A stretch of DNA of 39,549 bases from Arthrobacter sp. AL12 (lineage in GTDB: Bacteria; Actinomycetota; Actinomycetes; Actinomycetales; Micrococcaceae), in the NCBI RefSeq assembly GCF_029960645.1, contig NZ_JASBQY010000024.1:1-39549 (forward strand), read 5' to 3'. The position numbers and the translations under genes were made by a program. Numbering within the stretch: position 1 is the stretch's first letter; every line of letters starts with the position of its first letter. The notes under the pieces are model-generated. The model did no database searches and was not told where the DNA came from. It saw only the letters and a program-made list of their open reading frames with translations. This document shows, in pieces, positions 14,438-23,712 of the stretch.

Positions 14438-17400
14438 TCAGCGGAGGATGATGTCCACCGGGTTCGCCTCGGAGCGCCAGGTCCCCTCGGTGCCGGGCCG
14501 TAGGCCGATGACCGGAGCGGTGAGGACGCCGGAGCGGTTGGTGCGCTTGTCCCGCAGGATCTCCGTGACCGAACCCAGGTGCCGGGACAGGTCGATCACG
14601 TTCTCCGGGGCGGCCAGGAGCAGCTGGAAACCGAACTCATGCAGCGCCTTGATCCCGGCGCCGGCGAATTCCTCCGAAGCCAGCACGAAGGCTTCGTCCA
14701 TCATCACGGTGCCGTACGTGGTGAAGCCCTGCTCGGCGATGCCCAGCTGGTAGCTCAGCGCCGCGGCCATGATGAACGCGGTGAAACGCTGCCGCTCGCC
14801 GCCGGACATCGAGCCGGTGTCCGCGTGCATAAAGACCTCGGTCTTCGTCCGCCCGCCCTTCGCCGCCCGCGTGCCCTGGACCTCGCGATGCTCCTTGCAC
14901 TGGATGAACAGGTGCCCGCGGACGTCCAGCACCTCACTGCGCCAGCGCCGGTCCTCGGGCGTCTGCGAGCCGAGCCGCTTCACGAGCGTTTCGAGCGACT
15001 TGTAGCGGTTGCCGAGCTCGGCGTCGTCGTCCGTTTCGGCACCCGCGGCACCGGACGCCGGAGCGGCCGCCTTTCCGGGACGGGTGTGCCGGACCTTCAG
15101 CGCGTTCTGGATCGCATCCTTGAACTGCTTCGCGGTGGCGGGCAGGGTCTGCTTGATGTCGAGTTCCAGGAAGCTGCCCTCGTGGAAGTTCACCTCGGAA
15201 AGGATCCCGTTGAGCGGCAGGATGCGGCTGCTGATCGAGCGGCGCTCCTCGTCCAGCAGGTGCAGCAGGGTGCTGAAGGATTCGTGCGTGCGCTGGTTGA
15301 AGAACTGCCGGAATTCGGCCTCCTGCGCCGGCAGGCCGTCGCTGACGATGGCGTGGTAGCGGCCTTCGAACTCCCCCGCGGCGCCGATCGAGGTGCCGTG
15401 GTCCGCGGAAATCGCCGTTCCCCACTCGCGGACGAAGCCCTCGAAGATGCGCGTGAGCCGCTCCGAGGTCCCCTGCCCGCGGGATTCGGCCGCGTGCAAC
15501 TCGGCGAGGAGCCGGGTCCGGACCTGGTTGGCGAGGTTGTCCAGCTCGTGCATTTCCAGGACGTCGCCGAAGTCCGTGAAGTACGGTTCGAGTGCCGTGA
15601 CGGTGGCGTCCGACGGCGGCGCCTGCGCCAGGCGGTCCTGCGCGGCGTCCAGCAGCGCATCGGCGGAGGACAGCCGCGCGTCGACTGCCTTGTATTCGCT
15701 TTGCAGCACGGCTGCGGCCTCGGTGCTGGACTGGTGCTTGTGCCGCGCCGCCTCGATGTTGGCCCGCAGCGGTTCCAGATCCGCCTGCGCGGCGAGGGCA
15801 TCGCTGAGGCGCTGCTCGATCCGGGCCAGTTCGTCCGCGGCCACGGCGGCCGAGACCTGTTCCCAAGGCCGGTGGTCGTCGGCAACGCGGCGCAGGGCCT
15901 CGAGCTGCCGGCTCATTCCCTGGTGCGACTCTTCCCGGCTCTGCGCCAGTGCCGCGGCCTTGGCGAGTTCCTGCTGCAGGTCCTCGACCTGCGCGGCCAC
16001 GAGCTCCAGTTTGGCGGCGTTGTCGAAGCCGAGGACGTAGTCCTGCCGGCCGGTGAAGCGGTCGTCCTTTTCCACGGTGTGGCGGTTGCGCTTGACCACA
16101 CCGCCCAGGCTCAGGCCCTTGTCCAGCCGGGCCAGTTCGTCCGGGTCCTCAACGCACGGGTAGGCGAAGTCGAGGGCGATCCGCTCCCGGATCCACTCGC
16201 CCGCGTCCGCGGACGGTCCCATCGCGAGGATGTCCAGCTTGGTGAGCAGATCGCCGTCGGCCGCGTCCTGCACGGCCAGCGCCCCGCCGGCGAGCGGCTT
16301 CGAGACGTCCACCGCACGCAGCGCGCCGCGGACGGAATGGTCGTTGAGGTAGCGGGTCACGGCGCCGAAGTGCTCGCCGGGGACCAGCAGCGTGGTGGCG
16401 AGGCTGCGCAGCGCACGCTCGGCCGCGGGCCGCCACCGGTCCTGGCCCTCGGCGAGGTCGATCAGCTCGCCGCCGAACGGCATCTGCTCCTCGGGCACGC
16501 CCGTGGCCGCCGAAATGGCGCTGCGGTTTTCAATGCTCGACGGCGGCAGCAGGGACTTGCGCGTCCGGAGGGACCCCAGTTCCTGCTGGGCCGCGGCGAG
16601 CTCGCGCTTCCGGGTCGCGTGGCCGTCGAAGGCCTCGAAGCGCAGTTCCTTGAGGGCCTCCGAGTCGTCTTTCAGCTCGGCGGAGCGGGCGGCCGCGTGC
16701 TCGTGGGCCTGCTCCCAGCCGGCTGCGGACCACTGAAGTTCCAGGCCGGCGTCGGAGAGAGCCTTCCGGGCCGATTCCTCCACCTGCTGGCGGAGCTTGA
16801 GCCCCACCCGGGCGTTCTCCAGCGCCTGCTCGATCGCGGAGATCGCGTTGCCGCCCTGGTTGTTGTAGTCCGCCTCCAGCTGCCGCAGCTCTTTGGCCAG
16901 GCCGTCCCGGATGCCGCGCTCGGCGCCGAGTTCCTTGGCCTTCGCCTGGGCCAGGTCCTTGAACCGGGCGAGCGTTTTCTCGTGGACGGTGACGGCCAGC
17001 TGCTGCCGGTAGGCCTCGAATTCCTCCCCGGCGAGCTCGCGCAGGCGGTTCGCGTCCAGCAGCGACTGGGCATACTCCTTGTTCAGCCCGGGAACCGGGG
17101 CCAGCTGGTCGCGCTGCTGCCGGACGTCCTCGAGGCGCTGCCGGATCGACATCAGGTTGCTGAATTCCTCGACGACGTCATCGGCCGCGGTCAGCGTGGC
17201 GGGCGCGTCCAGGACCTGGTCCCGGAAGAAGTTGTTGACGCTGCCGCCGAGGCCCTTGCCGGCCTGGATGACCCGCAGCAACGGCAGGGCCTGGTCCGAA
17301 TTGATCCCGAGCAGGCGCCGGAAGCGTTCCGCGAAGGCCTTGTGCACGTCGAAGATCTGGGCATCCGGGAAGATCACATCCAGCGCCGACTTGGTGAAGC

Positions 17401-17914
17401 GCTTCTCGGCGATGCCCTCAATGGCCGTCAGGTCCAGCGGCTTGTTGTCGATCAGGTAGTACCGGCCGACGCTGGACTCCGTGCCGTTCTTTGGCAGGTC
17501 GAACAGCGCCGACACGGTCACCCGGGTGCCGGCGGCGTTGTCGTAGGTCAGCGCGACGGCCGACCAGGTGGCGCCGGGGCGCTGGAACGCACTCGCCGAG
17601 CCTTCGCCGACGGCCTTGTCCCCCACCTTGCCGCGCATGTAGGTGAACGTGGTCCGCTTGTCCTCGACCGCGCCGCCCGCGCGCTGGGCCGCGGCCTCGT
17701 TGGAGCGCGGCCTGGCGTCGAAGACCCGGAGCATCGCGTCGAACAGCGTGGACTTGCCGACGCCGGAATTGCCGGTCAGCAGGGTGCCGTTGCGGTCCAC
17801 GTGCATCGTGTGGGCGCCGTGGAAGGTGCCCCAGTTGACGACCTGGACCAGGGCGAGGCGCATCTGGCCGGGGTTGGTGAGCTCGCCCATCGGGAGCATG
17901 GTTGCGATGCTCAC
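14438..17914 (-). CDS. jetC: JetC-like SMC/MukB-type ATPase of a Wadjet system
   Basis: This 1158-residue SMC-like ATPase has Walker A GNSGVGKST (about 48-56), an ABC signature SGGERQRF (about 1037), Walker B VMMDEAF (about 1070-1076), and between them long Glu/Ala/Leu/Arg-rich coiled coils with a central hinge-like region near 480-620. In type I Wadjet, JetC forms a condensin-like complex with JetA and JetB that extrudes DNA loops and senses small circular DNA. The GTG start overlaps the jetB stop (GTGA). The nuclease subunit JetD normally follows jetC, but downstream there are only a palindromic hairpin and the siderophore operon. An MksB-like chromosomal role is the alternative. Confidence 0.88.
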   Translation of the reverse strand: MSIATMLPMGELTNPGQMRLALVQVVNWGTFHGAHTMHVDRNGTLLTGNSGVGKSTLFDAMLRVFDARPRSNEAAAQRAGGAVEDKRTTFTYMRGKVGDKAVGEGSASAFQRPGATWSAVALTYDNAAGTRVTVSALFDLPKNGTESSVGRYYLIDNKPLDLTAIEGIAEKRFTKSALDVIFPDAQIFDVHKAFAERFRRLLGINSDQALPLLRVIQAGKGLGGSVNNFFRDQVLDAPATLTAADDVVEEFSNLMSIRQRLEDVRQQRDQLAPVPGLNKEYAQSLLDANRLRELAGEEFEAYRQQLAVTVHEKTLARFKDLAQAKAKELGAERGIRDGLAKELRQLEADYNNQGGNAISAIEQALENARVGLKLRQQVEESARKALSDAGLELQWSAAGWEQAHEHAAARSAELKDDSEALKELRFEAFDGHATRKRELAAAQQELGSLRTRKSLLPPSSIENRSAISAATGVPEEQMPFGGELIDLAEGQDRWRPAAERALRSLATTLLVPGEHFGAVTRYLNDHSVRGALRAVDVSKPLAGGALAVQDAADGDLLTKLDILAMGPSADAGEWIRERIALDFAYPCVEDPDELARLDKGLSLGGVVKRNRHTVEKDDRFTGRQDYVLGFDNAAKLELVAAQVEDLQQELAKAAALAQSREESHQGMSRQLEALRRVADDHRPWEQVSAAVAADELARIEQRLSDALAAQADLEPLRANIEAARHKHQSSTEAAAVLQSEYKAVDARLSSADALLDAAQDRLAQAPPSDATVTALEPYFTDFGDVLEMHELDNLANQVRTRLLAELHAAESRGQGTSERLTRIFEGFVREWGTAISADHGTSIGAAGEFEGRYHAIVSDGLPAQEAEFRQFFNQRTHESFSTLLHLLDEERRSISSRILPLNGILSEVNFHEGSFLELDIKQTLPATAKQFKDAIQNALKVRHTRPGKAAAPASGAAGAETDDDAELGNRYKSLETLVKRLGSQTPEDRRWRSEVLDVRGHLFIQCKEHREVQGTRAAKGGRTKTEVFMHADTGSMSGGERQRFTAFIMAAALSYQLGIAEQGFTTYGTVMMDEAFVLASEEFAGAGIKALHEFGFQLLLAAPENVIDLSRHLGSVTEILRDKRTNRSGVLTAPVIGLRPGTEGTWRSEANPVDIILR

Positions 17915-18807
17915 TTGGCTGCCTCCGCTTCGGTGTGGTCGGGTGACGAGGACGGCGATGCCGCCCCCGCCCCTGCGCCGTCGTCGTCTTCGTTGTCGTC
18001 GTCACCTTCGGCGTCATCCGATTCGGTGTTCGCGGCATTCCCGTCTAGCTCCAGCAGGGGTTCTGTTCCTGAGGGGTCGGTGGAGGCGGCCACCAGGGCG
18101 TCGATTTGGGCCGGGATGTCGCCGATGTTTTCGAACGGGAGGGCCAGGGGGAGGGCGTTGGAGATGGTGTAGACGTCGTCGAGGCCGGTGGCGAGGAGGA
18201 GTTGGCGGGCCAGGAGTTTGGTGATGGCGCGGTTGACGACGTCGGAGTCACGGAGGGCGTCCTGTTGGCCGGCCGGCTGGTAGTGGGCCACGAGTTCGGC
18301 GATTTCCTCGCGAGTGATCGTGGGGTCGGTCTGTGCCGTGACGTGGCGGTCCAGGAGCAGGCGCAGGCGGAGCAGCACGATGGTTTCCACGCGGCTCAGG
18401 GCCCGCTGCTGGCGCAGGATGCTGGAGCGGGTGCTGCCGCCGATGGCCTCGGGGTCCACCGGGCGCAGGACGGCGACTTTGCGTTCGTGGTCCAACTGCA
18501 GGGTCAGGAAGAGTTCGGACAGGCGGCTGCGCAGGATCAGCTGGTTGTCCAGCAGCGTGGTCCAGAGCTTTTCGTCCCGGCCGCCGTCGATGTACGGGCC
18601 CTTGAGGAGCTTCACGAGGGCCTGGCGGACCTTCATCGGGAGCACGCCGGTGTCCCCCGGGAAGAGCGCAGCACCGTCGACGAACGTGTCGCGCGGGGTG
18701 ACCGTGAAAGGGTCGGCGTGCACGTGCCGGGCGGGCTCCGCAGCCGCTGCCGCCCCTTCGGCCGCCCCGGCCGTGTCTTCCACTGCCGCGTGGGGAAGTT
18801 CAGTCAT
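17911..18807 (-). CDS. jetB: JetB-like protein (DUF4194, MukE/kite-type)
   Basis: This 298-residue accessory subunit matches DUF4194, the kleisin-associated MukE-like partner in Wadjet. The central winged-helix-type part includes MKVRQALVKLLKGPYIDGGR, LWTTLLDNQLILRSRLSELFLTL and LSRVETIVLLRLRLLLDRH. The C-terminal 45 residues are acidic and low-complexity (Asp/Glu/Ser). The start at MTELPHA is set by an AAGGA site; longer frames run back into jetA. It begins 2 bases after the jetA stop and overlaps jetC by 4 bases, so the subunits are made from one coupled transcript. Confidence 0.87.
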   Translation of the reverse strand: MTELPHAAVEDTAGAAEGAAAAAEPARHVHADPFTVTPRDTFVDGAALFPGDTGVLPMKVRQALVKLLKGPYIDGGRDEKLWTTLLDNQLILRSRLSELFLTLQLDHERKVAVLRPVDPEAIGGSTRSSILRQQRALSRVETIVLLRLRLLLDRHVTAQTDPTITREEIAELVAHYQPAGQQDALRDSDVVNRAITKLLARQLLLATGLDDVYTISNALPLALPFENIGDIPAQIDALVAASTDPSGTEPLLELDGNAANTESDDAEGDDDNEDDDGAGAGAASPSSSPDHTEAEAAK

Positions 18808-18809
18808 CT

Positions 18810-20258
18810 TCAGTCCTTCTTGAGCGTAACGACCGGCAGGTACGCGGTGCGCGTGGAGCCGTCGATCTGTTCGAAGTCGAGGGTGTCCCACGCCTCGCGG
18901 TCAAAGCCGGCACCTTCGTGCAGGGCGTGGGAGAGCAGGGCGCGGATCGAGTTGATGTGGCGTTCGCCGGGCGGGAGCTGCTCCCAGGCCTCGGCCAGGG
19001 TGGACGCGCCGGCGAACGCGGCGCGGACCGCCGCGGGGCTGGCTTTGCCGGTCCGCGGCGAGCGCACCCGGTCCGAGTCGCTGAAGGCGATCGGGTCAGC
19101 CAGCTTGGGCGGGGCCGCGAACTCGTCCGGGTCGAACAGCTTGACCATGGACAGGGACTCGAAGCCGGCGTTGAAGAGCACCGGACCGCGGACCAAACCG
19201 GGGCGTTCGCGCTCGTACGGCAGGGACCGGATGGCCTGCTCGGCCTCCCGGAGGACCTTCCGGAGCCGGACCGACTGGCGGAAGTCGTCGCTCTGCACGT
19301 AGGTGTTCAGGCTTTCGCTGAGCTTGCCGTAAATCCGCTGGATCTGGCTGTGCTGGGTCCGCAATTCCGCGACAAGGTTCTTCAGCGTCTCGCGTTCTTC
19401 ATGGCTGAGGTCATCGGCAAACTCCCTGCTGAGCACCTCGCCGATCGCGGAGCGGAACCGAAGCTGCTGTTGCGGATCCTCCAGGAACGCCGTGAAGGAA
19501 CGGAACGTCCGGCCCTCGGGGCTCTGCCGGAGCCGCTTGTCCGCTTCCAGCACCTGGGCCATCGTGGCGCCCTTGCTGAGGGACTCCTCGATGATCTGGT
19601 TGCGGAGCCCACCCACCAGTTCCTCGATCCGGTCACGCATCTTCTTGTAGTCCGCGGGCAGGCTCCCTGCGAGGTCCAGGATGTTCCCGGCGGCCTCCAC
19701 TGCCTCCTCGTCGTCGAGCAGGCCGTCGAAGTCCCCCGAGCTGATGTCCTCGATCAGCTGGCGCCGTTCGCCGATCTCTTCCTCAAGGGACTCCAGCCGG
19801 GCGCTCTGGTCCGGGTTCGTCTCATTGGCGAGCTTCTCGACGTCGCCCAGCAGCGTGCCGAGCCGCGAACCGTTGAGCGTGGAGCGTTCGCTGGCGAGGC
19901 TGTCCAGGAACGCGATGACACGGGCGGCCGGTTCGGTGACCTCGTACACGATCTGCCCGGACTGGTTCCGCCGGGTCAGGAAGTTCTTGCGGGTCCACTC
20001 ATCGCCAAACGTCTTCCCGTTGGCGGCGCCGCCCAGGCCCGGGTCCTGGCGGCGGCGCTGTTCCAGGAAGGCGTCGACGTCGGCGTGGAACTGTTCCAGC
20101 GGAAGCTGCGGCCGGGTGCGGGTAAAGGACGCCTGCAGCACGGCGATCACCCACGGCGCCGAGCGGGTCAGCGCCCAGGCGGGACCCTTGGTGAGGAGTT
20201 CGAGGTCCCTCAGTCGGGCGCTGATGGCGTCGGCGGAGGACAGGGCGGAGCGGGACAC
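18810..20258 (-). CDS. jetA: JetA-like protein (DUF3375, MukF-like kleisin)
   Basis: This 482-residue protein of the DUF3375 type is the kleisin-like subunit bridging the JetC heads in type I Wadjet. It starts with a winged-helix-like domain (WALTRSAPWVIAVLQASF), followed by helical coiled-coil segments (about 150-330) and a C-terminal domain ending AYLPVVTLKKD. The GTG start is supported by a TAAGGAGGG site 5 bases upstream. It is the first gene of jetA-jetB-jetC. Without JetD in the neighbourhood, plasmid cleavage activity cannot be assumed. Confidence 0.88.
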   Translation of the reverse strand: MSRSALSSADAISARLRDLELLTKGPAWALTRSAPWVIAVLQASFTRTRPQLPLEQFHADVDAFLEQRRRQDPGLGGAANGKTFGDEWTRKNFLTRRNQSGQIVYEVTEPAARVIAFLDSLASERSTLNGSRLGTLLGDVEKLANETNPDQSARLESLEEEIGERRQLIEDISSGDFDGLLDDEEAVEAAGNILDLAGSLPADYKKMRDRIEELVGGLRNQIIEESLSKGATMAQVLEADKRLRQSPEGRTFRSFTAFLEDPQQQLRFRSAIGEVLSREFADDLSHEERETLKNLVAELRTQHSQIQRIYGKLSESLNTYVQSDDFRQSVRLRKVLREAEQAIRSLPYERERPGLVRGPVLFNAGFESLSMVKLFDPDEFAAPPKLADPIAFSDSDRVRSPRTGKASPAAVRAAFAGASTLAEAWEQLPPGERHINSIRALLSHALHEGAGFDREAWDTLDFEQIDGSTRTAYLPVVTLKKD

Positions 20259-20411
20259 GCACCCTCCTTACGGCTGCCGTGGGATCTGGATCGGGCAGCG
20301 GATAAGGAAAAACTGCCAGCTACAAGGTTAACGCAGGCCCGGTTTGCATTCATCGTTGTGCGCCGTTCACTTCAGGAGCAGACTATGCACAACACGTGAG
20401 AGGAGTCAGGC

Positions 20412-20942
20412 ATGCGGAAGAAAGCAGTACTGATCACGGGGGTAGCTGCGGCGGCCGTCATTCTGGGCGGCGCAACAGTCGCAGTTGCTGCCAGCACCCA
20501 GACCACTGATGATCAGCCCCTGGGCGGAACCGAGTTGCAGCAGGCCAGCGACGCGGCCCTCGCGAAGGTCGGCGGGGGGACTGTCCTGAAAGCGGAGACC
20601 GACGACGGCGCCACAGCCTTTGAGGTCGACGTCATGCGCCCGGACGGCAGCAAGGTTGAAGTCAAACTCGACCGTTCATTCCAGGTGTCCACCGTCGAAA
20701 GCCAGGGATGGGATGACGATTCCGGGCTGACCGCGCTGAGCGCCGAGGACCGGGACAAGGCGGGCAACGCCGCCCTCGCCAGGGTCGGTCAGGGCACAGT
20801 GAGCGAGGTCGAACGCGAGGACGAGGGCGGCTCCGCCTACGAGGTGGAGGTGCGGCTGAACGACGGTACCCAGGTTGAGGTGCAGCTCGGTTCCGACTTC
20901 CAGGTACTTGGCCAGGGCGCCCCCGAGCGCGACGACGACTGA
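20412..20942 (+). CDS. Secreted PepSY-domain protein
   Basis: This 176-residue protein has an N-terminal signal peptide or anchor (1-27, basic then Ala/Val-rich) and two tandem PepSY-like units: about 40-100 and 108-170, each with an A-x-x-KVGGGTV or ARVGQGTV start, an acidic segment, then Y/FEVxV and VEVxLDxxFxV. PepSY domains often inhibit proteases or act as extracytoplasmic modules. A GAGAGGAG Shine-Dalgarno precedes the ATG. It is divergent from jetABC and probably unrelated to it. The C-terminus is very acidic. Confidence 0.85.
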   Translation: MRKKAVLITGVAAAAVILGGATVAVAASTQTTDDQPLGGTELQQASDAALAKVGGGTVLKAETDDGATAFEVDVMRPDGSKVEVKLDRSFQVSTVESQGWDDDSGLTALSAEDRDKAGNAALARVGQGTVSEVEREDEGGSAYEVEVRLNDGTQVEVQLGSDFQVLGQGAPERDDD

Positions 20943-20956
20943 TCCCGGGAGTATGG

Positions 20957-20968
20957 CCGTTGCAACGG
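20957..20968. other. Perfect 12-bp palindrome
   Basis: CCGTTGCAACGG lies 14 bases past the PepSY gene stop. It could be an operator for the downstream membrane-protein gene or a minimal terminator stem; there is no U-tract to support the latter. Confidence 0.25.
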
Positions 20969-21130
20969 GTGGACGGTGAGGCAACCGCAACCGCCCCGTG
21001 ACCTACGTCCCGGTAGCATTTCGATCCCGTATCAAGAGTCCCGGCACGGGCTGTCGGCTCTGGCTAGCGCACCTCCCGCCCCCTACGCTCGGGCTACTGA
21101 TTCAGCCGAAGCAATGATGCAGGGGGAAGA

Positions 21131-21469
21131 ATGCAGTTCGACTTAAGCTCAGTGGAAACGGGAACGCTGGTGTTCATGGGAACGCTCGTGTTTGCCCTGG
21201 TAATCACACTCTTCATGATGACGGCGTCTTTCGCGGCGCTCGTGCTGGTCGGCGTCGGGCGGCTTTCCTGGCTCATCGCCTCGACTGTGCTGCTGGGCCT
21301 TGTCCATGGCATCAACCACATCTGGGACCGGCTGGTCCACCATGCCTCCACGGTGGAACTTCCGGGCGACTTCTCCGGTGACTTCGTCGGGGATATCGCG
21401 GCGGAGATTATGGGCCAATCGACCCCTAGTACCGGCACCTACCCGCGGGTAGTATTGCGGGACAGCTAA
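21131..21469 (+). CDS. Small membrane protein, unknown function
   Basis: This 112-residue protein has a long hydrophobic N-terminal region of one or two helices (about 10-45 and 48-60) and a short hydrophilic C-terminus. I do not recognise a named family. The segment FMGTLVFALVITLF...GVGRL resembles the N-terminus of the protein at 25242-25937 (FFGTLAVALVMFF...GLGRL), so the two look like paralogues. A GGGGGA site lies just upstream of the ATG. It is followed after 64 bases by the acyl-CoA dehydrogenase. Confidence 0.75.
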   Translation: MQFDLSSVETGTLVFMGTLVFALVITLFMMTASFAALVLVGVGRLSWLIASTVLLGLVHGINHIWDRLVHHASTVELPGDFSGDFVGDIAAEIMGQSTPSTGTYPRVVLRDS

Positions 21470-21533
21470 AGGGTCCTCCACCCACGGCGGATCCAGGGCT
21501 CGAGCCGGTGACCCCGGTTAGAGGAGATGCCCG

Positions 21534-23546
21534 ATGAGCTCCGCCGTTGAGAATCCAGCAACCGACAATCCCGCCGACAGCCCCGCCTCGGATGTCCCGG
21601 TCCCGCCCGAGACGATCGGTCCCGACGCCACCGCTGCCGACGCGCGGGCCATCAGCGAAGCCGCCCGCGAAACCAGCTGGGACCGGCCCAGTTTCGCCAA
21701 GGGCCTGTACCTTGGCAGCCTTGATCTCAGCCTGATCCACCCCTGGCCGGAAGCACCGGCGGACGACGTCGAACGCGGGGAAGCGTTCATGGCCCGTCTG
21801 ACCGCCTACTGCCGCACCATGTCCGGGCGCACCATCGAGCGCGATGCGCTGATTCCGGACGAGTACCTCAAGGGCCTCGCGGAACTGGGGGTCTTCGGCA
21901 TGAAGATCCCCCGCGACTACGGCGGGCTGGGCCTCTCGCTGGTGTACTACGGACGGGCGCTGGCGTTGCTGGGCTCGGTGCACCCCAGCCTGGGCGCCCT
22001 GCTCTCCGCCCACCAGTCCATCGGTGTCCCCGAGCCGGTCAAAGTCTTCGGCACCCCCGCGCAAAAGCAGGAATACCTGCCGCGCTGCGCCGCCGGCGCC
22101 ATCACGGCATTCCTGCTAACCGAGCCCGACGTCGGCAGCGACCCCGCCCGGATGGGCAGCACCGCCGTCCCCTCGGACGACGGCGAGTCCTACGTACTGG
22201 ACGGCGTGAAGCTCTGGACCACCAACGGTGTGATCGCCGAACTCGTGGTGGTCATGGCGGTGGTCCCCTCCCGCACCGACGCTGACGGCACGGTCCACAA
22301 GGGAGGCATCAGCGCCTTCGTCGTCGAGATGGACTCCCCCGGCATCACGGTGGAAAACCGCAACGCCTTCATGGGCCTGCGGGGCATCGAGAACGGCGTC
22401 ACGCGCTTCCACCGGGTCCGGGTGCCCGCGGCCAACCGCCTGGGCCGCGAGGGCCAGGGCCTGAAAATCGCCCTCACCACGCTCAACACCGGCCGGCTCG
22501 CGCTTCCGGCGCTCTGCGTCGGCTCCGGGCGGTGGAGCCTGAAAATCGCCCGGCAGTGGTCCAACGCCCGTACCCAGTGGGGCCGGCCGGTGGGCAAGCA
22601 TGAGGCCGTGGGCAAGAAAATCGCGTTCATTGCGGCCAGCGCCTTCGCCCTGGACGCCGTCTTCGAACTGACCGCCGAAATGGCCGACGCCGGGCAGAAG
22701 GACGTCCGGATCGAGGCGGCCCTGGCCAAGCTGTGGTGCACCGAGATCAGCTGCCGGATCGCCGACGAGCTGGTGCAGATCCGCGGCGGCCGCGGCTTCG
22801 AAACTGCGGACTCGCTGGAGGCCCGCGGCGAGCGCGCCGTGCCGGCTGAACAGCAGCTCCGCGACCTGCGGATCAACCGGATTTTCGAAGGATCCTCGGA
22901 GATCATGAAACTACTGATCGCCCGGGAGGCCGTGGACGCGCACCTCGCAGCCGCCGGGGACCTCGCCTCCGAGGACGCGAGCCTGTCCGACAAGGCCCGA
23001 GCCGTCGTCGGCGCGTCCGGTTTCTACGCGAAGTGGCTCCCCAAGCTCGTCGCCGGGGCCGGCATGGACCCGCGTTCCTACAGCGACTTCGGCCGGCTCG
23101 CGAAGCAGCTGCGCTTCGTCGAGCGGTCCTCCCGGCGGCTGGCCCGGCAGACCTTCTACGGGATGGGGCGGTGGCAGGCGAAGCTGGAGCACAAGCAGGC
23201 GTTCCTGGGCCGGATTGTCGACATCGGGGCCGAGCTGTTCGCGATGGCCGCCGCCTGCTCCCGGGCGGAAATGCTGCTGCGGACCTCCCCGGAGAAAGGC
23301 GCGTCCGCCTATGACCTTGCCGAGGCCTTCTGCGAACAGGCCCGTGTGCGGGTGGACGAATACTTCGACCAGCTCTGGAGGAACACGGACGACGGCGACC
23401 ATACGCTCTCCCGCAAGGTCCTGGCCGGCGACTACGAGTGGCTGGAGGACGGTGTCCTGGACCAGTCCGAAGGCACCGGGCCCTGGATTGCCGACGCCAC
23501 GCCCCGCGCGTCGGTGAAGGCGAACCTGCACCGGAAGTACCGCTGA
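21534..23546 (+). CDS. Acyl-CoA dehydrogenase, long form
   Basis: This FAD enzyme catalyses the alpha,beta-dehydrogenation of acyl-CoA in fatty-acid or branched-chain catabolism. At 670 residues it is much longer than the usual 380-400. The core (about 75-470) has the LTEPDVGSD flavin motif (about 199-207), the WTTNG segment (about 231-235) and RIFEGSSEI (about 457), which is where the family places its catalytic glutamate. The extra 200-residue helical C-terminal region resembles that of VLCAD/ACAD9-type enzymes, which dimerise and associate with membranes. The N-terminal 60 residues are Pro/Ala/Asp-rich. GAGGAG precedes the ATG by 7 bases. The substrate chain length is unknown. Confidence 0.93.
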   Translation: MSSAVENPATDNPADSPASDVPVPPETIGPDATAADARAISEAARETSWDRPSFAKGLYLGSLDLSLIHPWPEAPADDVERGEAFMARLTAYCRTMSGRTIERDALIPDEYLKGLAELGVFGMKIPRDYGGLGLSLVYYGRALALLGSVHPSLGALLSAHQSIGVPEPVKVFGTPAQKQEYLPRCAAGAITAFLLTEPDVGSDPARMGSTAVPSDDGESYVLDGVKLWTTNGVIAELVVVMAVVPSRTDADGTVHKGGISAFVVEMDSPGITVENRNAFMGLRGIENGVTRFHRVRVPAANRLGREGQGLKIALTTLNTGRLALPALCVGSGRWSLKIARQWSNARTQWGRPVGKHEAVGKKIAFIAASAFALDAVFELTAEMADAGQKDVRIEAALAKLWCTEISCRIADELVQIRGGRGFETADSLEARGERAVPAEQQLRDLRINRIFEGSSEIMKLLIAREAVDAHLAAAGDLASEDASLSDKARAVVGASGFYAKWLPKLVAGAGMDPRSYSDFGRLAKQLRFVERSSRRLARQTFYGMGRWQAKLEHKQAFLGRIVDIGAELFAMAAACSRAEMLLRTSPEKGASAYDLAEAFCEQARVRVDEYFDQLWRNTDDGDHTLSRKVLAGDYEWLEDGVLDQSEGTGPWIADATPRASVKANLHRKYR

Positions 23547-23712
23547 CCGGGCGCGCCCGGCCGGCTTCCGCCATCCCAACGAATAGTAAGCATCCTTGCT
23601 GCCTTTGGCTGCCCGTGATTAGGTTGACCTGAGACCTGTACACCGGCCTCCGCCTTGCGGTGCCCGGCCCAAACAATGGGCGCGGGTCATTCATTGAAAG
23701 TGAGCAGTCCCC

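Noticed and set aside
14579..18172. Very long open frame (about 1200 codons) on the + strand
   Set aside because: It lies antisense to jetC and jetB; its Gly/Ala/Arg/Val-rich translation has no recognisable domain. It is a codon-bias shadow of high-GC genes.
23619..23632. TTAGGTTGACCTGA as a second DtxR/IdeR box
   Set aside because: It is only a 14-bp near-palindrome missing the GGCTA centre, before a membrane-protein gene with no iron link.
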